This document shows, piece after piece, positions 1 through 5,605 of a DNA stretch of 5,790 nt. Where the stretch lies: NCBI GenBank assembly GCA_013329455.1, contig DUKF01000245.1, positions 1-5,790 of the forward strand, written 5' to 3'. Numbering within the stretch: position 1 is the stretch's first letter; each line of letters opens with the position of its first letter. The stretch comes from Methanotrichaceae archaeon. Lineage in GTDB: Archaea > Halobacteriota > Methanosarcinia > Methanotrichales > Methanotrichaceae. Made by a program: the position numbers and the translations under genes. Below the pieces are notes generated by a model. It was not told the origin of the DNA and ran no database searches. It worked only from the letters and a program-made list of their open reading frames with translations.

Positions 1-144
1 TTGACCCTCCTCTTTCCAGTCCCTGACGACGCGCTTGTCCGCCCGCTCCATGGCGAGGATCGCCGCGTGGGCTACCTGGACCGCTAGCTTGCCGGAAGAG
101 AGCTTCAAATCTTTGCGGATCACTATACATTGCTTGAACTCCAT
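1..144 (-). CDS. pth2: Peptidyl-tRNA hydrolase, Pth2 family (N-terminal 48 residues, cut by window edge)
   Basis: Pth2 cleaves the ester bond of peptidyl-tRNAs released prematurely from ribosomes, recycling tRNA in the cytoplasm; it is the archaeal/eukaryotic type, unrelated in fold to bacterial Pth. The visible reading frame begins [19 protein letters not shown] and continues [20 protein letters not shown]. It carries the family hallmark: a first beta strand followed by D-L-K-x-x-x-G-K-L-A-x-Q-V-A-H-A, with the conserved lysine at residue 19 and histidine at residue 26. The remaining half or more lies beyond position 1, so the C-terminal catalytic aspartate region cannot be checked. The ATG at 144-142 is preferred because homologues start close to this strand and a TATA-like box sits about 30 bp upstream. 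An in-frame ATG at 168-166 would add eight residues (MRALTLAT) with no family likeness. No Shine-Dalgarno sequence precedes the chosen start, which fits a leaderless message. It lies downstream of dnaG on the same strand but looks separately transcribed. Confidence 0.88.
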   Translation of the reverse strand, partial: MEFKQCIVIRKDLKLSSGKLAVQVAHAAILAMERADKRVVRDWKEEGQ

Positions 145-170
145 GGTGGCGAGGGTTAGAGCCCGCATCA

Positions 171-177
171 GATAAAA
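171..177 (-). promoter_or_regulatory. Probable TATA box for pth2
   Basis: Read on the minus strand the bases are TTTTATC, in otherwise GC-rich sequence, centred about 30 bp upstream of the ATG at 144. Archaeal transcription usually starts about 25 bp after the TATA box, which would put the start site near 148-150 and give a nearly leaderless mRNA. That agrees with the lack of a Shine-Dalgarno sequence before pth2. No clear BRE is visible upstream. Confidence 0.45.
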
Positions 178-224
178 GGGTGCACGCTCCTCCAGCGGGA
201 CTTCGACTGGTCCGCGGGAGCGGC

Positions 225-256
225 AAAAGAAAAGAAAAAGGGTGGGAAGAAGTCCC
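225..256 (-). terminator. T-rich tract, probable archaeal terminator after dnaG
   Basis: Beginning seven bases after the dnaG stop, the minus strand has a weak 4-bp hairpin (GGGA/TCCC, 256-244). It is followed a few bases later by CTTTTTCTTTTCTTTT (about 240-225), a run of fifteen T out of eighteen or so bases in GC-rich surroundings. Archaeal RNA polymerase terminates intrinsically at oligo-T runs with or without hairpins. The position between dnaG and the pth2 TATA-like box supports this reading. Only the T tract is a strong signal; the hairpin may be chance. Confidence 0.6.
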
Positions 257-262
257 GGCCTT

Positions 263-1576
263 TCAGGCCTCTCCCGTCATCACCTTGACGCAGAGTGGGC
301 TTTTGACGATGTTGCCGAGCTTCGCCCCGATTAGGTAGTCCAGATCCTTGTCCGCTGCGATGTCTAGGATCCTTTGGGTGACGACCCCGTCGAAGATGAC
401 GCCGGCAACGTCCCCGTTGGACTCCTTAAGCTCTTTTGCGAGATCCCTCACAGCGACCTCTCGAACAATGTTCTGGTTTCGATCGAAGAGGCGGGCAGAG
501 AGGGTTCCGTTCAGGGCTTCGAGATGAGGCTCGAACCACTGGCCGACTTCCTCGGCAACCTCCGGCTCCCTTTCGGCCTGGGGCTCTGGTTCGGACTCCA
601 ACTTTGCTTTTGGCTCTCGCTCTTGTTCCTTAAAGGAGGGCGAGGTATCGTGGGACCGGTCGCCAGCCCGGCTGATCCTGACCGGTCTCTCCCTGATCAG
701 GCTCTTTCTCCTCGTCGTCACCTCACGCCGCTTCTTCGAGGTCGGCTTGATCTTGTAGATGTCGAGCACTTGCTCGACGGGGATCTTCTGGCGGAGGGCT
801 CTCACGATCTCCTTTTGGGTCATATCCTCGACGCACTTTCCCTCGGGGGCTCTGGCCACATAATCAATGTCAGCGACCTGGAGGAGCTCCTTTACGATCA
901 GCTCCCCACCCCGATCGCCGTCTGTGAAGGCCGTGACCACCTTCTTGCTGCACAGATCGGCGATGGTTGCGGGAACGTTCGTCCCGCCGACGGCGACGGC
1001 GTTCTTGATGCCGTACCGAAGGAGGTTCAAGACGTCGGCCCTACCCTCCACTACAAGGATGGCGTCGGAGTCGAGGACGTTGGGACCTGCGGGAAGACGG
1101 TCTGGATCTATGTGTGTGATCTCCTCCACTCGCACAGATTGTTTTATCTGTTCGGTGATCCCCTGAGTGTCCAGGAGATTCTCATCGAACATCTCCATTA
1201 TGATCTGCTTTGCCCGATCCACCACGTACTGTCTCTTGGAGGCACGTACGTCCTCGATATTTCCGATTTTGATCCTGGCTATGCAGGGACCGACCCGATC
1301 GATCGTCTCGAGGGCCGAGGCTAGGATCGCAGTCTCCACCTTGTCGAAGCTCGAGGGTATCGAGATCGTCCCGGATGATTTGCCGCCGCTGGACGTGATC
1401 TGGACGTCGATCCGGCCGATCCGGCCGGTCTTTTGCAGATCTCTGAGATCGAGGTCGCTTCCGAGGAGCCCTTCGGTCTGGCCGAATATGGCGCCAACAA
1501 CGTCGGGCCTCTCCACGATCCCGTCTGCCGTGATCTCAGCGTGAATTACGTATTTAGTGGTATCAACATTTTGCAT
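263..1576 (-). CDS. dnaG: Archaeal DnaG primase (Toprim domain, exosome-associated)
   Basis: Archaeal DnaG is a Toprim-domain protein that makes short RNA primers in vitro and is a stable exosome subunit, helping bind A-rich RNA. Numbering from the ATG at 1576, the N-terminal archaeal domain covers about residues 1-155, with the conserved [19 protein letters not shown] and ETIDRVGPC segments. The Toprim domain spans about 163-275, with the acidic residues E177 (VVEGRADV), D219 and D221 (TDGDRGG) all present. A charged linker (about 270-345) leads to a conserved C-terminal domain (about 345-437), thought to bind the exosome cap. Length is normal for the family. The open frame extends to a GTG at 1585, but that codon is part of the GAGGTG Shine-Dalgarno sequence. 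An ATG at 1579 is only 3 nt from it, while the ATG at 1576 has 6-nt spacing and gives MQNVDTTKY, matching relatives from memory. It is preceded by a long spacer and so is probably its own transcription unit. Confidence 0.96.
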   Translation of the reverse strand: MQNVDTTKYVIHAEITADGIVERPDVVGAIFGQTEGLLGSDLDLRDLQKTGRIGRIDVQITSSGGKSSGTISIPSSFDKVETAILASALETIDRVGPCIARIKIGNIEDVRASKRQYVVDRAKQIIMEMFDENLLDTQGITEQIKQSVRVEEITHIDPDRLPAGPNVLDSDAILVVEGRADVLNLLRYGIKNAVAVGGTNVPATIADLCSKKVVTAFTDGDRGGELIVKELLQVADIDYVARAPEGKCVEDMTQKEIVRALRQKIPVEQVLDIYKIKPTSKKRREVTTRRKSLIRERPVRISRAGDRSHDTSPSFKEQEREPKAKLESEPEPQAEREPEVAEEVGQWFEPHLEALNGTLSARLFDRNQNIVREVAVRDLAKELKESNGDVAGVIFDGVVTQRILDIAADKDLDYLIGAKLGNIVKSPLCVKVMTGEA

Positions 1577-1582
1577 CATAGA

Positions 1583-1588
1583 CACCTC
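1583..1588 (-). promoter_or_regulatory. Shine-Dalgarno site of dnaG that decides the start
   Basis: The minus strand reads GAGGTG, a perfect match to the 16S anti-Shine-Dalgarno tail, followed by TCT ATG ATG. Spacing is 3 nt to the first ATG (1579) and 6 nt to the second (1576). The in-frame GTG at 1585 is contained in the site itself, so a start there is unlikely; the second ATG is favoured. Confidence 0.75.
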
Positions 1589-1590
1589 AA

Positions 1591-1614
1591 ATTTTAAAAT
1601 AGATAAATAAATAC
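1591..1614 (-). promoter_or_regulatory. AT-rich promoter region of dnaG
   Basis: Directly upstream of the dnaG ribosome binding site the minus strand contains GTATTTATTTATC (about 1614-1602) and the palindrome ATTTTAAAAT (1600-1591), with almost no G or C. One of the overlapping TATTTAT elements is the likely TATA box. Because the Shine-Dalgarno sequence must be transcribed, the start site should be at or upstream of about 1590, which favours the distal end of this tract. The exact box cannot be fixed by eye. Confidence 0.5.
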
Positions 1615-1625
1615 ACGAGCGGCCC

Positions 1626-1649
1626 TGCAGCTACATCGCTAACGCTGCA
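1626..1649. repeat. 6-bp inverted repeat upstream of the dnaG promoter
   Basis: TGCAGC at 1626-1631 is repeated in inverse as GCTGCA at 1644-1649, with a 12-base centre. It sits just upstream of the AT-rich dnaG promoter region, where an operator or activator site could be. A 6-bp match in 430 bp may be chance. Confidence 0.3.
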
Positions 1650-1930
1650 CAGTCCATGATTCCGACTTTGAGCCGAAAAACTCCAGCATATCATTGATTA
1701 GAGGATGATGGTGAATGTGTATCTATCTAGCTATTTCAATCGGTGGGCATCAACTTTGTGATTTTGAGCATGATTTTGGTGATCTAACTTCTGCGTATCG
1801 GATTCACATTTCTCTTCAAGTTGGGGGGTTGGGTGCGCACATTTCGCTGACGAGAATTCATCTAAATAGAATCTATCCTCGTATTTTAATACATCACCCA
1901 GAGCATGAAGATGGGCTTAATGATCGTCCG

Positions 1931-1953
1931 GCTCGCAAACTGGCTTTGCGAGC
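1931..1953. repeat. Perfect 9-bp inverted repeat (hairpin) downstream of nmd3
   Basis: GCTCGCAAA (1931-1939), the 5-base loop CTGGC, then TTTGCGAGC (1945-1953) form a stem without mismatch. It starts about 65 bp beyond the nmd3 stop. No T tract directly follows it on the minus strand, so it is not a standard terminator. It might stabilise the 3' end of the mcm-DUF424-nmd3 message, mark a small RNA, or bind a dimeric protein. The symmetry is visible directly; the function is unknown. Confidence 0.6.
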
Positions 1954-2017
1954 ATCACCATTGCCTAGAAATAGAACAAATCTAGTTTAATAACTTTGTG
2001 GTGGAGGTTCAGAATGC

Positions 2018-3082
2018 TCAGGATGGCCCGCTTTTGTTCCGGGGAGGCAGGAGGATGAGGTCGCCCCTGAACCTCAGGAACTCGACCTCGTCACCGGGCT
2101 TCGCCTTGAGAAGGCCGGGCCTGGATGCAGAGACGGTCCTGTAGCTCTCCGGGTCCAACACCTCCAGAACGTTCCGGTCCGCTGCTACCACCACCGCCCT
2201 CTCGGCAGAGGATCGGTTTCCTACGACGAGTGCCTCTTCTGCATCTTCTTCGGAAAGATATACGGTATTCCCGTTGAGAAGGGTGGTGCAGGCGGTCCTC
2301 TTACCCTCAAACCCTCTGACCTCCAGAAAGGATCTTCTGGCCCGGATCAGGTCGCCGGCTTTGAGCCTCGGAAGCCGGACGAGGATGCTGGTTCGATAGA
2401 CTTTCTTGCCGTCTCTCATCCCGACCAGTTTGTAAGATTCCTGAGTGCTTCCCCCAAAACGCTCCAGGATCGCTCTGGCGATCAATCTTCCCTGCTGGGT
2501 CGATCCCACCACCAGGTTGATCCCGCCTTTGACGTCTTTGCTCTCCTGGATGAAGGAGAGCCGGTCGCCCCTTTCGAGGCAGCTTTCGGTTTGGGCCTCG
2601 GCGATCTTTTTACTCTCTTCCAGCTCCTCAGAGGCTGGCGCACCTGCTGATCCTCTCACCTGGACGATCGCCTCGTAGTAGTTTCCCGCCATCCTGCTGC
2701 ACCTATCGCAGGTGGCTCGCCGGACCGTCGCTGCGACGGTGCATTTCTCTTCGGCTCGAAGTTCGCCAAAAGTCCCGGCTAGGTGGACCTTCACCAGGTA
2801 CTGGGTGGCTCTCCTCTTCTTCACCGAGAGGTCGACCTCGGGATCTTTTAGGTCTTTGTGGAGACCGATCGCTTCTGCCACGGCGTCGGAGATCAGATCC
2901 TCCACAGGAACCTGGGAGTCTTGCCACCGCCCCCGGATCAGATGCGAGCCGCAGACGGGACATAAAGTCACCTCGACGCGGTCCGGACATTCGAGGAGGG
3001 TTGCCATCTCCAACCGGCACTGGTCGCAGAGGCCGAGGGAGGAAGGCTCGCCGCACTTTGGGCAGACGCTCACAAGCTTCAC
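2018..3082 (-). CDS. nmd3: NMD3-family 50S ribosomal subunit maturation protein
   Basis: Eukaryotic Nmd3 is the adapter that escorts 60S subunits out of the nucleus; archaea keep the zinc-binding core, presumably for late large-subunit maturation in the cytoplasm. Four CxxC motifs typical of the family are visible: C7/C10, C19/C22, C41/C44 and C125/C128, expected to form two zinc sites. They are followed by the conserved GGINLVVGSTQQGRLIAR segment (186-204) and SYKLVGMRDGKKVYRTSILVRLP (216-238). The last hundred residues form a beta-rich, OB/SH3-like part ending in a DEVEFLRFRGDLILLP segment. At 354 residues it is of usual archaeal length and lacks the eukaryotic C-terminal export signal. The start is a GTG that shares GTGA with the stop of the upstream gene; a GGTG Shine-Dalgarno lies 5 nt before it (3088-3091). 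This indicates translational coupling to the DUF424 gene. It appears to be the last gene of the mcm unit. Confidence 0.93.
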   Translation of the reverse strand: MKLVSVCPKCGEPSSLGLCDQCRLEMATLLECPDRVEVTLCPVCGSHLIRGRWQDSQVPVEDLISDAVAEAIGLHKDLKDPEVDLSVKKRRATQYLVKVHLAGTFGELRAEEKCTVAATVRRATCDRCSRMAGNYYEAIVQVRGSAGAPASEELEESKKIAEAQTESCLERGDRLSFIQESKDVKGGINLVVGSTQQGRLIARAILERFGGSTQESYKLVGMRDGKKVYRTSILVRLPRLKAGDLIRARRSFLEVRGFEGKRTACTTLLNGNTVYLSEEDAEEALVVGNRSSAERAVVVAADRNVLEVLDPESYRTVSASRPGLLKAKPGDEVEFLRFRGDLILLPPRNKSGPS

Positions 3083-3396
3083 ATTCGCACCATCTGGGCG
3101 GTAGGAACTCCGTCGATTCTGAGGATATTTTCGCCGTCGATGCAGCTTGTCTCGATGGCGCAGGCGACCGCTCTATCGCCCACCATGTTCGCTATCGTGG
3201 CCCCTGCAAGGGCTTTTGCTACCTCTTGGGCGGTGGCCATTTCCTCGCCAAAAAAGGCGGCCTCCACCGAGAGGCAAAGTTCGCCCTCGTCGAAAGTCTT
3301 TCCGAGAAGCTCGCGGTCGCAGACCGCCACCATCACCTCTCCGCTGACTTTGTGGGTCTTAAGGTACATATTCTCTGATCTGTCGTCGTCGTACAT
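3079..3396 (-). CDS. DUF424 family protein, function unknown
   Basis: This 105-residue protein belongs to DUF424, a small archaeal family without an established function. It has no signal peptide, membrane segment or metal-binding cysteine cluster. Conserved blocks are VMVAVCDRELLGKTF (21-35), ATIANMVGDRAVACAIE (66-82) and GENILRIDGVPTAQMV (88-103); the pattern suggests a compact cytoplasmic alpha/beta fold. It starts 9 nt after the mcm stop, and GTGAT at 3404-3400 is a reasonable Shine-Dalgarno 3 nt before the ATG. Relatives as I recall them begin near the internal ATG at 3369 (MYLKTHK), so the first nine acidic residues (MYDDDRSEN) could be an extension or an over-call. Its stop overlaps the nmd3 start by four bases. 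Being held between the replicative helicase and a ribosome maturation factor points to an informational role, but that is inference only. Confidence 0.88.
   Translation of the reverse strand: MYDDDRSENMYLKTHKVSGEVMVAVCDRELLGKTFDEGELCLSVEAAFFGEEMATAQEVAKALAGATIANMVGDRAVACAIETSCIDGENILRIDGVPTAQMVRM
3088..3091 (-). promoter_or_regulatory. Ribosome binding site of nmd3 inside the DUF424 gene
   Basis: GGTG on the minus strand lies 5 nt before the GTG start at 3082 and within the last codons of the DUF424 gene. It supports the GTG start and reinitiation by ribosomes finishing DUF424. Confidence 0.55.
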
Positions 3397-3405
3397 CTTA
3401 TCACA

Positions 3406-5475
3406 TCATGGAAGCTTTAAAAAGCCGGGTCTCGGCTCGAATATGTCGCCGTTTCTTCTAAGCCTCTGTATCATCTCTTCGGCTTTATGTCTGTCCATCC
3501 CAAGCTCGGCTTCGGCCCGGTCGAGGACGACTTCCAGGGGGGCTGGACCCTGGTGCAATGAGCTAACCTCTTTGATCAGGTCGATCATCAACCTGGTTTT
3601 GTCCCTGGAGCTCTTGCTCATCCCTACCGCCAGAACATCGGCGTCAAGAAGGCCGGTCTCGGGGTCGACTCCCACCTGGCGCAGGCACGCCTCTACGATT
3701 CTGATCACCCTTTCGGCATCTCCCATGGTGATCTCTTCGCTGAGCCTGAGCCTTGCACTCGATTCGGAGAGTCTGAAGAGGGCCTCAAGCTGCCTTGCCG
3801 TCACAGGCACGGGCTTGTTTGAGTCCTGGCCCTGCTTTCTCAGGTTGACGTAGTAGCTTTCGAGCCTCTCTCTCGCCTCGTCTGAGAGAACCGGAAAGAT
3901 GTTCTTTCTCGCATAGGCTATGTACTTTCGAAGGACTTCAGGCTCGATGGCAGGGCGGATCACATCCATCACCGCCTCCAGCTCCTCTTTGGAATAGCCG
4001 CCTTTCGAGGCGATCTCGCCGGCGTAGGTGGTCTGACCGATGTGATGGGCTATCTTGGAGTCGCGGACGTCGCTAGGCTCGTCGGTCAAAACGAAGATCA
4101 GGTCGAATCTGGACATGAGGGCTGGCGAGAGGTTGATCTGCTGGGCTATCCCCTCGAATTTGTCGAAACGGCCGAACTTGGGGTTGGCGGCGGCCAGGAG
4201 AGAGCATCGTGACTTGAGGGTCGCCATCACCCCGGCCTTGGCGACGCTTATCGTCTGCTGTTCCATCGCCTCGTGGAGGGCGGACCGGTCCTCGCTTCTC
4301 ATCTTGTCCATCTCGTCGATGCAGGCGATTCCCTTGTCGGCCAAAACCAGGGCCCCTGCCTCGATCGTCCACCTGCCGTCGCCCAGCTCGTCCTTGACGG
4401 CGGCGGCGGTGAGGCCCGCGGAGGTCGAACTCTTGCCCGAGGCGTAGATGCCTCTTGGAGAGAGCTTGGAGATGTACCGCAGAAGCTGGCTTTTCGCGAT
4501 GCCGGGGTCGCCGACGAGAAGGATGTGGATGTCACCCCTGATCCTGGTACCGTCGGGTAGGCCCTTGGAGACGCCGGAGAAGAGCTGGAGCGCGAGGGCT
4601 TCTTTCACCTCGTCGTAGCCGTAGATGGAGGGGGCGATCGACCTTTTGATGCTGTCGTAGACCATGGGGTCATTCGCTAGTTCCCTTATCTGCCGTTCGT
4701 CCTCGGGCTTGATATCGATCTCCTCGAACTCCTGCTCCATCATCTCGACGGAATTACCCTCGAGGTACAGATCAAAGTAAGTGCTCTTCCCTGTCTGGGT
4801 TGTCCTCTGGAAGGACCGCAGAGCGCCGTTGATCACGACCCGGTCCCCAGGGTAGATTATCCCGGTCAGATCGTCCTCGAGCTGGACGTCAAGGGTCTGG
4901 GGCTGCTCGCCTCCGCGAAGCTCCTCGGGGGATTCCTGGACACGGACGTTCTGGGCGTCGACGAATCGAGACCGATCCAAAAGGAGCTTGAAGGGGCCCC
5001 GCCGGTCGCATGCCTCGTTGGGGCAGTCGTAGGGTTCCTGGAACTTAGATGTGGTCTGCTCCTTGTAGAAGAGGTGGCCACACCTCTGGCACTCGAAGGC
5101 CGCCGAGATCACCTTCGGCCTGACCTCGGTCACGGTCCGCACGAGCCCCTCGAGTGCGATCAACCGGCCGATGTGGTCGCTTCGTAGCTCGCTCGTCTTG
5201 TACCGCCGCGGCAGCCCCACGATCCGAAAGTGGGCCTTCTCCAGGAGGACGTCGATGGGCAGGTCGATCTCCATGAGGGCGGTCTCGGCCGCCTCCAGGA
5301 GCGGCCCGGGCTTTTCGAGAAGCTCGTCAGCGAACTCCGGATCGTACCTGTCGATGTCCGGGAACTTGATGACAAGGCTTCGGCGGAGGGGGTAGGAGTC
5401 GGCAAGCTCAAGAAGCTCGTCCCAGTACCTGCTCCTTATGAACTCCTCCCACTTCGCTACGGGATCTTCGACCAT
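3406..5475 (-). CDS. mcm: Replicative DNA helicase MCM
   Basis: MCM forms the hexameric ring that unwinds DNA ahead of the archaeal replication fork, burning ATP and moving 3' to 5' with GINS and the Cdc45-like partner. All parts are visible in 689 residues. The N-terminal domain (1-250) has a zinc site C129/C132/C151/C156 and the DNA-binding hairpin near 222-235. The AAA+ domain (about 270-600) has Walker A GDPGIAKS (322-329, K328), the helix-2 insert (354-378), Walker B IDEMD (386-390) and the presensor-1 hairpin around 413-423. It also has sensor 1 N431, arginine finger R456 in LMSRFD, and a sensor 2 candidate R561. A C-terminal winged helix covers about 625-689. There is no intein, which some archaeal MCMs carry at Walker A. 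The ATG at 5475 gives the normal N-terminus. No Shine-Dalgarno precedes it; a TATA box about 32 bp upstream suggests a short or absent leader. It heads the mcm-DUF424-nmd3 unit. Confidence 0.98.
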   Translation of the reverse strand: MVEDPVAKWEEFIRSRYWDELLELADSYPLRRSLVIKFPDIDRYDPEFADELLEKPGPLLEAAETALMEIDLPIDVLLEKAHFRIVGLPRRYKTSELRSDHIGRLIALEGLVRTVTEVRPKVISAAFECQRCGHLFYKEQTTSKFQEPYDCPNEACDRRGPFKLLLDRSRFVDAQNVRVQESPEELRGGEQPQTLDVQLEDDLTGIIYPGDRVVINGALRSFQRTTQTGKSTYFDLYLEGNSVEMMEQEFEEIDIKPEDERQIRELANDPMVYDSIKRSIAPSIYGYDEVKEALALQLFSGVSKGLPDGTRIRGDIHILLVGDPGIAKSQLLRYISKLSPRGIYASGKSSTSAGLTAAAVKDELGDGRWTIEAGALVLADKGIACIDEMDKMRSEDRSALHEAMEQQTISVAKAGVMATLKSRCSLLAAANPKFGRFDKFEGIAQQINLSPALMSRFDLIFVLTDEPSDVRDSKIAHHIGQTTYAGEIASKGGYSKEELEAVMDVIRPAIEPEVLRKYIAYARKNIFPVLSDEARERLESYYVNLRKQGQDSNKPVPVTARQLEALFRLSESSARLRLSEEITMGDAERVIRIVEACLRQVGVDPETGLLDADVLAVGMSKSSRDKTRLMIDLIKEVSSLHQGPAPLEVVLDRAEAELGMDRHKAEEMIQRLRRNGDIFEPRPGFLKLP

Positions 5476-5503
5476 GGCAGAGGGGGAGTAAGACAGAGGT
5501 GAG

Positions 5504-5515
5504 TTTAAAGGTATC
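5504..5515 (-). promoter_or_regulatory. TATA box and flank of the mcm promoter
   Basis: The minus strand reads GATACCTTTAAA, with TTTAAA at 5509-5504. Initiation about 25 bp downstream would fall near 5482-5480, leaving a leader of only a few bases before the ATG at 5475. The absence of any Shine-Dalgarno sequence (the bases before ATG are C-rich) agrees with a nearly leaderless message. This promoter probably drives all three genes down to nmd3. Confidence 0.6.
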
Positions 5516-5561
5516 TATCTCGAGGAGAAATGGGGGCGGGCGGCGCGGGAAAAGTGGCGGG

Positions 5562-5589
5562 GCGAGGTGAGATGCGATCGAGCGAGGTG
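5562..5589. repeat. Direct repeat GCGAGGTG, two copies 20 bp apart
   Basis: GCGAGGTG occurs at 5562-5569 and again at 5582-5589, separated by 12 bases. This is about two helical turns, so both copies would face the same side of DNA. They lie 55-85 bp upstream of the mcm TATA box and past the end of the TPR gene, a fitting place for a regulator. With only two copies of 8 bp the case is weak. Confidence 0.3.
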
Positions 5590-5605
5590 TCTTTTGATCA
5601 GATGA

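Larger units (their letters stand above)
1589..2017. other. AT-richer spacer between nmd3 and dnaG, no convincing gene
   Basis: This stretch of about 430 bp has a different base composition from its neighbours: bases 1741-1800 are 43% G+C, while 4321-4380 inside mcm are 67%. It contains the dnaG promoter at its low-coordinate end, an inverted repeat at 1626-1649 and a perfect 9-bp stem at 1931-1953. A plus-strand frame of 91 codons (1715-1990) has an ATG with GGTG almost touching it. Its third positions are T-rich, unlike the genes here, it resembles no family I know, and it would be the only plus-strand gene. A minus-strand open stretch of about 60 codons here lacks a start codon. I see no tRNA, 7S RNA, RNase P RNA or transposase remains. 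It may be a regulatory leader, a small RNA locus or decayed foreign DNA. Confidence 0.6.

Noticed and set aside
257..269. GGCCT/AGGCC inverted repeat over the dnaG stop codon as a terminator stem
   Set aside because: Only 5 bp with a 3-base loop, mostly inside the coding end; the T tract further on explains termination better.
374..1324. Plus-strand frame of 316 codons opposite dnaG
   Set aside because: It is the antisense shadow of the dnaG gene, whose protein is clearly conserved with all Toprim residues; long antisense frames are expected in GC-rich DNA.
1589..2017. tRNA, 7S RNA, RNase P RNA or C/D box guide RNA in the spacer
   Set aside because: No GGTTCRA-type T arm, no SRP or RNase P core motifs, and RTGATGA-like boxes are not paired with properly spaced CTGA boxes.
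2703..3056. Minus-strand frame of 117 codons inside nmd3
   Set aside because: Arg/Pro-rich out-of-frame translation of nmd3 without any recognisable domain.
3140..3853. Plus-strand frame of 237 codons across DUF424 and the 3' end of mcm
   Set aside because: It is Ser/Arg/Leu-rich, shows no family motif and lies opposite two recognised genes, crossing their boundary.
4480..4515. Intein at the MCM Walker A motif
   Set aside because: The Walker A region runs uninterrupted from GDPGIAKS into QLLRYISKLSP.
5476..5605. Replication origin next to mcm
   Set aside because: No origin recognition box (G-string with dyad) and no cdc6/orc1 gene is visible; proximity to mcm alone is not evidence.
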